The position numbers and the translations under genes are program-made. The notes beneath the pieces were generated by a model. It made no database searches and was not told where the DNA came from. It worked only from the letters and a program-made list of their open reading frames with translations. DNA of 64,000 bases from Pseudomonas fluorescens (GTDB lineage Bacteria > Pseudomonadota > Gammaproteobacteria > Pseudomonadales > Pseudomonadaceae): positions 5,020,501 to 5,084,500 of the forward strand of contig NZ_CP012830.1 of assembly GCF_001307155.1 (NCBI RefSeq), written 5' to 3'. Position 1 is the first letter of the stretch, and every line of letters starts with the position of its first letter. Shown piece by piece: positions 1 through 9,290 of the stretch.

Positions 1-1
1 G

Positions 2-1315
2 TCGTCCTATATCGGAGTCGACGGCGACAACGCGACCCTCAACAGCGGGCGCTTGCTGATCAACCTCAAGCCGCACAAAGAACGTGATCTGAGCGCGGCC
101 CAGGTGATCAGCCGGTTGCAGCCGCAGCTGGACAAACTGGTGGGCATTCGTCTGTTCATGCAGCCGGTGCAGGACCTGACCATCGAAGACCGGGTCAGCC
201 GCACACAGTACCAATTCAGCATGTCGTCGCCGGATGCCGAGATGCTCAGCCTGTGGAGCGGGCGACTGGTCGAGGCGCTGCACAAGCAACCCGAGCTGAC
301 TGACGTTGCCAGTGACTTGCAGGACAAGGGCTTGCAGGTCTATCTGGTGATCGACCGTGACGCGGCTTCGCGAATCGGCGTTTCGGTGTCGAACATCACC
401 GACGCGCTGTACGACGCTTTTGGCCAGCGCCAGATCTCGACCATTTACACCCAGGCCAGCCAGTACCGCGTGGTGATGCAGGCGCAGGACGGCGAAAAGA
501 TCGGCCCGCAGGCGCTGGAGCAGATTCACGTCAAGACCACCAATGGCGGCCAGGTGCGGCTGTCCAGCCTGGCCCACGTCGAAGAGCGCCAGGCGCAATT
601 GGCGATTGCGCACATCGGCCAGTTCCCGGCAGTGATGATGTCCTTCAACCTCGCGCCCGGCGTGGCGCTGGGGCAGGCCGTCGAGCTGATCAACAAGGTG
701 CAGCAGGACATCGGCATGCCGCTTGGCGTGCAGACTCAGTTCCAGGGTGCGGCCCAAGCGTTCGAAGCCTCGTTGTCGAGTACCTTGCTGCTGATTCTGG
801 CGGCGGTGGTGACCATGTACATCGTGCTCGGCGTGCTGTACGAGAGCTACATTCACCCGATCACCATTCTCTCGACATTGCCATCGGCGGCGGTCGGCGC
901 CTTGCTGGCGTTGATTCTCAGCGGCAACGACCTGGGCATGATCGCGATCATCGGCATCATCTTGCTGATCGGCATCGTCAAGAAGAACGCGATCATGATG
1001 ATCGACTTCGCCCTCGACGCCGAGCGCAATCAGGGCATGGACCCGGCGACCGCGATTTATCAGGCGGCGCTGCTGCGTTTCCGGCCTATCCTGATGACCA
1101 CCCTGGCCGCGTTGTTTGGCGCGGTGCCGTTGATGCTCGCCACCGGTTCGGGTGCTGAACTGCGCCAGCCATTGGGTCTGGTGATGGTCGGTGGCCTGCT
1201 GGTGAGCCAGGTGCTGACGCTGTTTACCACGCCGGTGATCTATCTGTACTTCGACCGCCTCGGTCGGCGCTGGCGACGTGCGCCTGAGCGCCTGGAGCCG
1301 GTAGAGCAGCCATGA
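2..1315 (+). CDS. muxB: RND efflux permease MuxB, C-terminal part
   Basis: This is the last 437 residues of an inner-membrane RND drug/proton antiporter; the reading frame is open to the left edge, so the start lies outside the window. It shows the second periplasmic porter half and the last transmembrane block, including the KKNAI motif of the RND core and the closing LTLFTTPVIYLY stretch. The stop overlaps the start of the next permease by four bases, as expected for the two permeases of an MdtBC/MuxBC pair that form a mixed trimer. The MuxB rather than MuxC assignment rests on gene order and on being followed by a second permease and an outer-membrane factor. Confidence 0.88.
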   Translation, partial: SSYIGVDGDNATLNSGRLLINLKPHKERDLSAAQVISRLQPQLDKLVGIRLFMQPVQDLTIEDRVSRTQYQFSMSSPDAEMLSLWSGRLVEALHKQPELTDVASDLQDKGLQVYLVIDRDAASRIGVSVSNITDALYDAFGQRQISTIYTQASQYRVVMQAQDGEKIGPQALEQIHVKTTNGGQVRLSSLAHVEERQAQLAIAHIGQFPAVMMSFNLAPGVALGQAVELINKVQQDIGMPLGVQTQFQGAAQAFEASLSSTLLLILAAVVTMYIVLGVLYESYIHPITILSTLPSAAVGALLALILSGNDLGMIAIIGIILLIGIVKKNAIMMIDFALDAERNQGMDPATAIYQAALLRFRPILMTTLAALFGAVPLMLATGSGAELRQPLGLVMVGGLLVSQVLTLFTTPVIYLYFDRLGRRWRRAPERLEPVEQP

Positions 1316-4300
1316 ACCTGTCCGGACCTTTCATTCGCCGGCCGGTAGCGACGATGCTGCTGAGCCTGGCGATCATGTTGCTGGGCGGTGTGAGTTTCGG
1401 CTTGCTGCCGGTGTCGCCGCTGCCGCAAATGGATTTCCCGGTGATCGTGGTGTCGGCGAGCCTGCCGGGCGCGAGCCCCGAGGTCATGGCCTCCACGGTG
1501 GCGACGCCGCTGGAGCGATCCTTCGGCGCCATCGCCGGGGTCAACACCATGAGCAGCCGATCCAGCCAGGGTTCGACCCGGGTGATCCTGCAATTTGACA
1601 TGGACCGCGACATCAATGGCGCGGCGCGAGAAGTGCAAGCGGCGATCAACGCCTCGCGCAACCTGCTGCCCAGCGGTATGCGCAGCATGCCGACCTACAA
1701 GAAGGTCAATCCGTCCCAGGCGCCGATCATGGTGCTGTCGCTGACCTCGGACGTACTGGAAAAAGGTCAGCTTTATGACCTGGCCTCGACCATCCTTTCG
1801 CAAAGCCTGTCTCAAGTGCCCGGTGTCGGCGAGGTGCAGATTGGCGGCAGTTCGTTGCCGGCAGTGCGCATCGAGCTTGAACCGCAACTGCTGAACCAGT
1901 ACGGCGTGGCGCTGGATGATGTACGCAACACCATTGCCAACGCCAACGTGCGCCGGCCCAAGGGTTCGATCGAAGACGACCAGCGGATGTGGCAGGTCCA
2001 GGCCAACGACCAGTTGGAGAAGGCCAAGGATTATGAACCGCTGATCATTCGCTACCAGAATGGCTCGGCGTTGCGCCTGGGTGATGTGGCCAAGGTTCGC
2101 GACAGCGTCGAAGACCGCTACAACAGCGGTTTCTTCAACGATGACGCGGCGGTGCTGTTGGTGATCAACCGTCAGGCCGGCGCCAACATCATTAAAACGG
2201 TCAACGATATCAAGGCGCAGTTGCCGGCGTTGCAGGCGGTGTTGCCGGCCAGCGTCAAACTGAACCTGGCGATGGACCGTTCACCGGTGATCAAGGCGAC
2301 CTTGCACGAAGCGGAAATGACCCTGCTGATTGCCGTGGCGCTGGTGATTCTGGTGGTCTATCTGTTTCTCGGTAACTTCCGTGCGTCGTTGATCCCGACG
2401 CTGGCGGTACCGGTGTCGCTGGTCGGTACGTTCGCGGTGATGTACCTCTATGGCTTTTCGCTGAACAACCTGTCGCTGATGGCGCTGATTCTGGCCACGG
2501 GGCTGGTGGTGGACGATGCCATCGTGGTGCTCGAAAACATTTCGCGGCACATCGACGAAGGGATCGCGCCGATGAAGGCGGCGTACCTGGGCGCCAAGGA
2601 AGTCGGTTTTACCCTGCTGTCGATGAACGTCTCACTGGTGGCGGTGTTCCTGTCGATTCTGTTCATGGGCGGGATCATCGAGAGCCTGTTCCGTGAGTTC
2701 TCGATCACCCTGGCGGCGTCAATCGTGGTGTCGCTGGTGGTCTCGCTGACCCTGACGCCGATGCTCTGCGCCCGCTGGCTGAAACCCCACACTCCAGGCG
2801 AAGAAAACCGTTTGCAGCGTGCCAGCCGGCGCGCCAACGACTGGATGGTCAAGCACTATTCCAGCGGCCTGGATTGGGTGCTGCGTCACAAGCGGCTGAC
2901 GCTGCTCAGCCTGTTTGTCACCATTGGCGTCAATATCGCCTTGTATGTGGTGGTGCCCAAGACCTTCCTGCCGCAGCAGGACACCGGTCAACTGATCGGT
3001 TTTGTCCGCGGCGACAATGGCCTGTCGTTCAACGTCATGCAGCCGAAAATGGAAACCTTCCGCCGTGCAGTGCTGAAAGACGCTGCTGTGGAAAGTGTCG
3101 CCGGTTTTATCGGCGGGACCAACGGCACCAATAACGCTTTCATGCTGGTACGCCTGAAGCCGATCAAGGAACGCAATATTTCTGCGCAGAAGGTCATCGA
3201 ACGCCTGCGCAAGGAAATGCCCAAGGTCGCCGGTGCCCAATTGATGTTGATGGCCGACCAGGACTTGCAGTTTGGCGGTGGCCGCGAGCAGACCACCTCG
3301 CAATACACCTACATCCTGCAAAGCGGCGATTTATCGGCGTTGCGCGAGTGGTATCCAAAGGTCGTCACCGCACTCAAGGCATTGCCTGAACTGACGGCCA
3401 TCGACGCCCGCGAAGGGCGAGGTGCCGCGCAGGTGACACTGGTGGTCGATCGTGACCAGGCCAAACGCCTGGGGGTCGACATGTCGATGGTCACCGCAGT
3501 GCTGAACAACGCCTATAGCCAGCGCCAGATATCGACCATTTACGACAGTCTCAACCAGTATCAGGTGGTGATGGAGGTCAATCCGAAATACGCCCAGGAC
3601 CCGATCACCCTCAATCAGGTCCAGGTGATTACCGCTGCCGGCGCGCGCATTCCGTTGTCGGCGATTGCCCACTATGAAAACAGCCTGGAAAACGACCGGG
3701 TCAGCCATGAAGGGCAGTTCGCTTCCGAAAGCATTTCTTTTGATATGGCCGAAGGCGTCACCGTTGAACAAGGCTCGGCCGCCATCGAACGGGCGATTGC
3801 CAAGCTGGGGTTGCCGGAAGAAGTGATCGCCAAGATGGCCGGCACTGCCGACGCTTTCGCGGCGACCCAGAAGAGTCAGCCGTGGATGATTCTCGGTGCG
3901 CTGGTGGCGGTGTATCTGGTGTTGGGCGTGCTGTACGAAAGTTATGTGCACCCGCTGACGATCCTCTCGACATTACCTTCGGCAGGGGTCGGTGCGTTGC
4001 TGTCGATCTATGTGCTGGGCGGCGAGTTCAGCCTGATTTCGCTGCTCGGGCTGTTTTTGCTGATCGGCGTGGTGAAGAAAAACGCCATTCTGATGATCGA
4101 CCTCGCGCTACAACTTGAACGCCATCAGGGCATGGAACCGCTGGAGTCGATTCGCAGTGCGTGTCTGTTGCGTCTGCGGCCGATTCTGATGACCACCCTG
4201 GCGGCGATTCTGGGCGCTTTGCCGTTGTTGCTCAGCACCGCCGAAGGCGCGGAAATGCGCCAGCCACTGGGCCTGACCATTATCGGCGGGTTGATTTTCA

Positions 4301-4419
4301 GCCAGGTGCTGACGCTTTTTACCACCCCGGTGGTTTACCTCTATCTCGACCGTTTGCGCCATCGGGTCAACCGCTGGCGTGGGGTTCGTACCGATGCTTC
4401 TCTGGAAACTCCGCTATGA
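1312..4419 (+). CDS. muxC: RND efflux permease MuxC
   Basis: Full-length 1035-residue RND permease, normal for the family. It starts with the typical short cytosolic NLSGPFIRRPVAT stretch and first membrane helix. The proton-relay pair is Asp401-Asp402 in the VVDDAIVVLENI helix, and the KKNAI helix is present near residue 925. It should work with MuxB as a heterotrimer in the inner membrane, coupled through the periplasmic adaptor MuxA (left of this window) to the outer-membrane channel encoded next. The start overlaps the muxB stop (ATGA) and its own stop overlaps the opmB start, so the three are translationally coupled. The equivalent P. aeruginosa pump is known to affect aztreonam, macrolide and novobiocin resistance; substrates here are inferred. 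Confidence 0.9.
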   Translation: MNLSGPFIRRPVATMLLSLAIMLLGGVSFGLLPVSPLPQMDFPVIVVSASLPGASPEVMASTVATPLERSFGAIAGVNTMSSRSSQGSTRVILQFDMDRDINGAAREVQAAINASRNLLPSGMRSMPTYKKVNPSQAPIMVLSLTSDVLEKGQLYDLASTILSQSLSQVPGVGEVQIGGSSLPAVRIELEPQLLNQYGVALDDVRNTIANANVRRPKGSIEDDQRMWQVQANDQLEKAKDYEPLIIRYQNGSALRLGDVAKVRDSVEDRYNSGFFNDDAAVLLVINRQAGANIIKTVNDIKAQLPALQAVLPASVKLNLAMDRSPVIKATLHEAEMTLLIAVALVILVVYLFLGNFRASLIPTLAVPVSLVGTFAVMYLYGFSLNNLSLMALILATGLVVDDAIVVLENISRHIDEGIAPMKAAYLGAKEVGFTLLSMNVSLVAVFLSILFMGGIIESLFREFSITLAASIVVSLVVSLTLTPMLCARWLKPHTPGEENRLQRASRRANDWMVKHYSSGLDWVLRHKRLTLLSLFVTIGVNIALYVVVPKTFLPQQDTGQLIGFVRGDNGLSFNVMQPKMETFRRAVLKDAAVESVAGFIGGTNGTNNAFMLVRLKPIKERNISAQKVIERLRKEMPKVAGAQLMLMADQDLQFGGGREQTTSQYTYILQSGDLSALREWYPKVVTALKALPELTAIDAREGRGAAQVTLVVDRDQAKRLGVDMSMVTAVLNNAYSQRQISTIYDSLNQYQVVMEVNPKYAQDPITLNQVQVITAAGARIPLSAIAHYENSLENDRVSHEGQFASESISFDMAEGVTVEQGSAAIERAIAKLGLPEEVIAKMAGTADAFAATQKSQPWMILGALVAVYLVLGVLYESYVHPLTILSTLPSAGVGALLSIYVLGGEFSLISLLGLFLLIGVVKKNAILMIDLALQLERHQGMEPLESIRSACLLRLRPILMTTLAAILGALPLLLSTAEGAEMRQPLGLTIIGGLIFSQVLTLFTTPVVYLYLDRLRHRVNRWRGVRTDASLETPL

Positions 4420-5909
4420 CTGACCGTTGCCCACTCAACCTCGACGCACCGATGGCCCGGCGCCTGGTATCGGCCCGAGGTTCGCGTTTACTGAGTCTTT
4501 CGCTCAGCGTCTTGATGCTCAGTGCCTGCGCCATCGGCCCGGACTATCAGCGTCCGACAGTGGCCGAGCCGGCACAGTACAAGCAGGCAGACGGCTGGCG
4601 TCAGGCGACACCGAGTGACTCATTGGCGCGTGGCGCCTGGTGGGAACTGTACGGTGATCAGCAGCTCAACGGGCTGGTCGAAAAACTCAACAGTGCCAAC
4701 CAGACCGTTGCCCAGTCCGAAGCCCAGTACCGTCAGGCTCAGGCGTTGGTACGCAGTGCCCGAGGTGCGTTTTTTCCGACGGTTGATCTGAGCGCCGGGA
4801 AAACCCGTTCGAGTCAAGGCACCGGTAGCAGCAGTTCGAGCCTGAGCAGTACCAACAGTGGTATCCGCGACACCTATAACACTCAGCTTGGGGTGAGTTG
4901 GGAAGCGGACGTCTGGGGCAAATTGCGTCGCGGCCTGGAAGCCGACAAGGCCAGTGCCCAAGCGAGTTTTGCCGACCTGGCCGCGATGCGCCTGAGCCAG
5001 CAATCGGAGCTGGTGCAGAACTACCTGCAATTGCGAGTGATCGACCAGCAAAAGCGCCTGCTGCAAGCCACGGTCGAGAATTATCAGCGCTCGCTGCAAA
5101 TGACTGAAAACCAGTACCGCGCGGGAGTGTCCGGCAAGGACGCGGTGGCCCAGGCGCAAACCCAACTGAAAAGCACTCAGGCCGACATGGTCGACCTGAT
5201 CTGGCAGCGTGCGCAGTTCGAGAACGCGATTGCGGTGCTGATCGGCTTGCCGCCGGCTGACTTCAACCTGGCAGAAACCCAGAACATTCCAGCATTGCCG
5301 CAGGTACCGCTGAGCCTGCCCTCGCAACTGCTGGAGCGACGCCCGGACATTGCCTCCGCCGAGCGTTCGGTGATTGCCGCCAACGCCAACATCGGCGTGG
5401 CCAAGGCAGCCTACTACCCGGACCTGACCTTGAGTATGAGTGGCGGCTACAGCAGTAGCACTTACTCTAACCTGATCAGCTTGCCGAACCGTTTCTGGTC
5501 GGTAGGGCCGAAACTCGCCATGACCTTGTTCGATGGCGGTCAGCGCTCGGCGGAAGTCGACCGAACCGAGGCGGCCTACGACCAGACCGTGGCCAAGTAT
5601 CGGCAAACCGTGCTCGACGGGTTCCGCGAAGTCGAAAACTACCTGGTGCAGCTCAAGGTCATGGAAGACGAAGCGGCGGTGCGCCAGGAAGCGCTGGATG
5701 CGGCCCGCGAGTCGTTGCGCCTGACCCTGAACCAGTACAAGGCCGGGTTGATCGCCTACCTTGATGTGGTGGTGGTCCAGGCCACAGCGCTGAGCAACGA
5801 GCGTAGCGTGCTGACCTTGCAGCAAAGCCGGCTGATTGCCAGCGTGAACTTGATCGCCGCGTTGGGCGGTGGCTGGGATGGTCAGACCCAGATCAGCGAA
5901 AAAAACTAG
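4416..5909 (+). CDS. opmB: Outer-membrane efflux lipoprotein OpmB (NodT family)
   Basis: TolC-like outer-membrane factor of 497 residues that completes the Mux tripartite pump. I chose the ATG that overlaps the muxC stop: it gives a positively charged N-terminus, a hydrophobic segment and a lipobox LMLSAC with the acylated cysteine at about residue 38, followed by the family-typical AIGPDYQRP. The rest shows the two duplicated halves rich in long helices, with the SWEADVWGKLR and TLFDGGQR sequences characteristic of NodT-type channels. An upstream in-frame extension inside muxC exists but would bury the signal peptide and is rejected. Last gene of the operon; a paired REP element follows. Confidence 0.9.
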   Translation: MTDRCPLNLDAPMARRLVSARGSRLLSLSLSVLMLSACAIGPDYQRPTVAEPAQYKQADGWRQATPSDSLARGAWWELYGDQQLNGLVEKLNSANQTVAQSEAQYRQAQALVRSARGAFFPTVDLSAGKTRSSQGTGSSSSSLSSTNSGIRDTYNTQLGVSWEADVWGKLRRGLEADKASAQASFADLAAMRLSQQSELVQNYLQLRVIDQQKRLLQATVENYQRSLQMTENQYRAGVSGKDAVAQAQTQLKSTQADMVDLIWQRAQFENAIAVLIGLPPADFNLAETQNIPALPQVPLSLPSQLLERRPDIASAERSVIAANANIGVAKAAYYPDLTLSMSGGYSSSTYSNLISLPNRFWSVGPKLAMTLFDGGQRSAEVDRTEAAYDQTVAKYRQTVLDGFREVENYLVQLKVMEDEAAVRQEALDAARESLRLTLNQYKAGLIAYLDVVVVQATALSNERSVLTLQQSRLIASVNLIAALGGGWDGQTQISEKN

Positions 5910-5922
5910 GGTAGAGCGCTTC

Positions 5923-6068
5923 TGTGGCGAGGGAGCTTGCTCCCGCTGGGCTGCGAAGCGGCCCCAAAACCTGCGACCGCGTCATTTCAGTCACACCGCA
6001 ATGGCTGGCTTCACGACTGCTGCGCCCGAACGCGGACCGGCCCATCGGGAGCAAGCTCCCTCGCCACA
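5923..6068. repeat. Paired REP element (REPIN), type 1
   Basis: Two perfect 23-bp inverted arms (5923-5945 and 6046-6068) containing the palindrome GGGAGCTTGCTCCC frame about 100 bp of semi-conserved DNA. It takes up most of the 336-bp gap between opmB and the cyclic-di-GMP gene. Near-identical elements occur at three other places in this window. The rest of the gap up to the next gene shows no gene. Confidence 0.9.
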
Positions 6069-6245
6069 AATTGCAGTCAGCCTTACGCTCTGTAAGGGCA
6101 TGTTCTGCCTTGTTTCAGACTGTCCGTCGCGCTAATGGCCTTTTGGTTACTTTGTGAGTGCGTTCGTTGATGGAATCAGTACAATCGCGCACTTTGCCCC
6201 AACGAGCATGGATGCAGTCCAGCGGGGGCGTCACGAGAAGTTCTG

Positions 6246-8327
6246 ATGCTCATCGGTAGCTATTCCCCCGCGCTGGTTCTGATCTCCCTTTGCGTGGCGA
6301 TTCTTGCCTCCTATACCGCCCTGGACCTGACCGGTCGTATCGCAACCGCCAAAGGCCGCGCAGTTCATTTTTGGACGGCGGGTGGCGCGTTGGCGATGGG
6401 TATCGGCGTCTGGTCGATGCACTTCATTGGCATGCTGGCATTCAGGTTGCCGATCATCCTCGGCTACGATATCGGTATCACCGCGTTGTCGCTGGTGATC
6501 GCCATTCTGTCCTGCGGGTTCGCGCTGTGGCTGGTCAGCCAGCCGCGTATGCCGGGCTGGCAACTGGCGTTTGGCGCATTGATCATGGGCGCGGGCATCA
6601 GCGGCATGCATTACACCGGCATGGCCGCCATGCGCATGCAGCCGGGTATCGATTACGATCCGACATTGTTTGGTGCTTCGCTGGTGATCGCGGTCGGCGC
6701 TTCAGCCGCGGCATTGTGGATTGCCTTTCGTTTACGCCAGAACACCCCGTATGTACGCCTCGTTCGTGGCGGCGCCGCGGTGATCATGGGTATCGCAATT
6801 GTCGGTATGCACTACACAGGGATGGCGGCCGCACGGTTTGCCGAGGGCAGCTATTGCGGCGCGACAGTCGACGGTTTGAGTGGCAAGGGCCTGGACAATC
6901 TGGTGCTGGTCACCACTCTGGCAGTGTTGAGCATCGCGCTGCTGACGTCGATCCTCGATGCACGCCTGGAAGCACGCACCGCCGAGTTGGCCAATTCCTT
7001 GACCCTGGCCAACCGCGAACTCACCCAGCTGGCATTGCACGACCCCCTGACCGGGTTGCCGAACCGTGTACTGCTGGCCGATCGCATCGATCAAGCCATG
7101 CATGTGGTGCAGGAGCAGGGCGGCTGTTTTGCGTTGATGTTCATCGATCTCGATGGTTTTAAACCGGTCAACGATGCCTTTGGTCACCATATAGGCGACC
7201 AGTTGCTGCGCGAAGTCGGCGTACGTTTGCGCGAGGACCTGCGCGGCCAGGACACGCTGGCGCGGATAGGCGGCGATGAATTCGTGTTGCTGGTACAGCT
7301 CGCCGAACCTGACGATGCCTTGCGCCTGGCGGCGCGTCAGGTGGGGTTGATCTCGCGCGCATTCCGGGTCGCCGAGCACGATTTGCAGATCTCTGCCAGT
7401 GTTGGCATTGCCGTATACCCTGGCAACGGACAGACCCCGCAAGAACTGCTGATGAACGCCGACGCGGCGATGTATCACGCCAAGGGCGCGGGCAAGAACG
7501 GCCACAGCTTCTTCGACGCCTCGATGAATACCAACGCCCGCAAGCAACTGCAAATGCTTCAGGATTTGCGTAATGCGCTTGAGCAACAGCAATTCAGCCT
7601 GCACTACCAACCCAAGTTTGACGCCAGCAATGGTCGGCCGGTCGGTGCCGAAGCCTTGCTGCGCTGGGAACACCCGACCCTGGGCATGCTGCTGCCGGAC
7701 AAGTTCATCGAACTGGCGGAGAAAACCGGGTTGATCATTCCGATCGGCGACTGGGTGCTCAACGAAGCGTGCCGGCAAATGAGCCTCTGGCGCAGCCAGG
7801 GTTACACCCATTGGCGTATTGCAGTGAATCTCTCGGCGTTGCAGTTCTGTCATGCCGGGCTGGTTCAAAGCGTCGCCAAAGCCTTGGCCACTCACCGTTT
7901 GCCGGCTAACAGCCTGACCCTGGAAATCACCGAAACCACCGCCATGAGCGATGCCGACGCGAGCATGACGGTGCTCCAGCAACTGTCGGAAATGGGCGTC
8001 GACCTGTCCATCGACGACTTCGGTACCGGTTACTCGAGCTTGATGTACCTCAAGCGCCTGCCGGCCAATGAGCTGAAGATCGACCGTGGTTTTGTCCGTG
8101 ACCTTGAGCGCGACAGCGATGACGCGGCGATCGTCTCGGCCATCGTCGCCCTTGGGCAGGCGCTGGGTTTGCGCATCGTCGCCGAAGGCGTGGAAACCGA
8201 TGTGCAACAGGACTTCCTGACTCAGCTAGGCTGTGATTCCTTGCAGGGCTACCTGCTCGGCCACCCGTTACCGGCCGACAGGTTCATGGTCGATATACAC
8301 CGGGCCGAGCAATTGGTGACGGGTTGA
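6246..8327 (+). CDS. MHYT-GGDEF-EAL cyclic-di-GMP protein (MucR/NbdA-like)
   Basis: 693-residue inner-membrane protein. The N-terminal ~250 residues form the seven-helix MHYT sensor domain, with its metal-binding repeats visible as MHFIGM, MHYTGMAAM and MHYTGMAAA. A GGDEF domain follows, with an intact GGDEF signature at residues 342-346 (diguanylate cyclase), then an EAL domain with EAL at 469-471, DDFGTGYSS and AEGVET motifs (phosphodiesterase). Both catalytic signatures look complete, so it could make and degrade cyclic di-GMP. In P. aeruginosa, MucR and NbdA share this architecture and act on alginate production and nitric-oxide-induced dispersal; length and N-terminus look closest to MucR. 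Single gene flanked by REP elements. Confidence 0.9.
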   Translation: MLIGSYSPALVLISLCVAILASYTALDLTGRIATAKGRAVHFWTAGGALAMGIGVWSMHFIGMLAFRLPIILGYDIGITALSLVIAILSCGFALWLVSQPRMPGWQLAFGALIMGAGISGMHYTGMAAMRMQPGIDYDPTLFGASLVIAVGASAAALWIAFRLRQNTPYVRLVRGGAAVIMGIAIVGMHYTGMAAARFAEGSYCGATVDGLSGKGLDNLVLVTTLAVLSIALLTSILDARLEARTAELANSLTLANRELTQLALHDPLTGLPNRVLLADRIDQAMHVVQEQGGCFALMFIDLDGFKPVNDAFGHHIGDQLLREVGVRLREDLRGQDTLARIGGDEFVLLVQLAEPDDALRLAARQVGLISRAFRVAEHDLQISASVGIAVYPGNGQTPQELLMNADAAMYHAKGAGKNGHSFFDASMNTNARKQLQMLQDLRNALEQQQFSLHYQPKFDASNGRPVGAEALLRWEHPTLGMLLPDKFIELAEKTGLIIPIGDWVLNEACRQMSLWRSQGYTHWRIAVNLSALQFCHAGLVQSVAKALATHRLPANSLTLEITETTAMSDADASMTVLQQLSEMGVDLSIDDFGTGYSSLMYLKRLPANELKIDRGFVRDLERDSDDAAIVSAIVALGQALGLRIVAEGVETDVQQDFLTQLGCDSLQGYLLGHPLPADRFMVDIHRAEQLVTG

Positions 8328-8335
8328 TTGACCTC

Positions 8336-8459
8336 TGTGGCGAGGGAGCTTGCTCCCGTCGGCCGGTCCGCGTTCGGGCGAAGCAGTCGTAAACCTGGCT
8401 TGCCGTGGTGGAGGTCAGGAGCGCTGCGCACTCCAGCGGGAGCAAGCTCCCTCGCCACA
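8336..8459. repeat. Paired REP element (REPIN), type 1
   Basis: Same 23-bp inverted arms as the element after opmB, here 124 bp end to end. It sits just after the cyclic-di-GMP gene and upstream of the SDR gene, so it could also affect mRNA 3' ends. Confidence 0.9.
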
Positions 8460-8543
8460 GTGGCAGTGACAGGCCATGCAAAACCCGGCGTTGGCGGTTA
8501 TTCTTGCGGCGCAAGGCTTTGGGTTCGAATGGGGGGATTGAGC

Positions 8544-9290
8544 ATGGACAAAGTCATCGTTATCACTGGCGGCAGTCGCGGTATCGGCGCTGCTACAGCG
8601 CTCCTGGCGGCTGAGCAGGGCTATCGAATCTGCATCAACTACCAGGCCGATGAGCAGGCTGCGCAACAGGTCCTCGAGCAAGTCCGCGCGCTCGGCGCCC
8701 AGGCGATTGCGGTGCGCGCTGACGTCAGCATCGAAGATGAAGTGATCAGCCTGTTCCATCGCGTCGACACCGAGCTGGGCCGAGTCACCGCACTGGTGAA
8801 CAACGCCGGCACCGTCGGACAAAAGTCGCGGGTCGATGAAATGTCCGAATTCCGCATTCTGAAAGTCCTGAAAACCAATGTCCTGGCGCCGATTCTCTGC
8901 GCCAAGCATGCACTGCTGCGCATGTCACCCAGACACGGCGGGCAGGGCGGCAGCATCGTCAACGTCTCCTCGGTCGCCTCGCGCCTCGGTTCGCCGGGAG
9001 AATACGTCGACTACGCAGCCTCCAAGGGTGCGCTGGATACGTTCACCGTCGGCCTGTCCAAGGAAGTCGCCGGCGAAGGCATCCGCGTCAATGCCGTGCG
9101 TCCCGGCTACATCTACACCGACTTCCATGCCCTGAGCGGTGACCCGGATCGGGTCAGCAAGCTTGAATCGGGCATTCCCATGGCCCGCGGCGGCCGCCCG
9201 GATGAAGTGGCGGAGGCGATTATCTGGCTGCTGTCGGACAAGGCTTCTTATGCGACCGGGACCTTTGTTGATTTGGGTGGCGGGCGTTAA
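8544..9290 (+). CDS. Short-chain dehydrogenase/reductase
   Basis: Classical SDR of 248 residues. The Rossmann nucleotide motif TGGSRGIG is at residues 7-14, NNAG near 88, the catalytic serine in NVSSVAS, the YAASK catalytic Tyr/Lys pair near 157, and RPGYIYTDF after it. The ATG was chosen because it puts the Rossmann strand at the N-terminus; the open frame extends upstream into the REP element and that extension is rejected. The substrate cannot be told; relatives are often labelled glucose 1-dehydrogenase or 3-oxoacyl-ACP reductase without proof. It converges on the MocR-type gene, the two stops overlapping by four bases. Confidence 0.85.
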   Translation: MDKVIVITGGSRGIGAATALLAAEQGYRICINYQADEQAAQQVLEQVRALGAQAIAVRADVSIEDEVISLFHRVDTELGRVTALVNNAGTVGQKSRVDEMSEFRILKVLKTNVLAPILCAKHALLRMSPRHGGQGGSIVNVSSVASRLGSPGEYVDYAASKGALDTFTVGLSKEVAGEGIRVNAVRPGYIYTDFHALSGDPDRVSKLESGIPMARGGRPDEVAEAIIWLLSDKASYATGTFVDLGGGR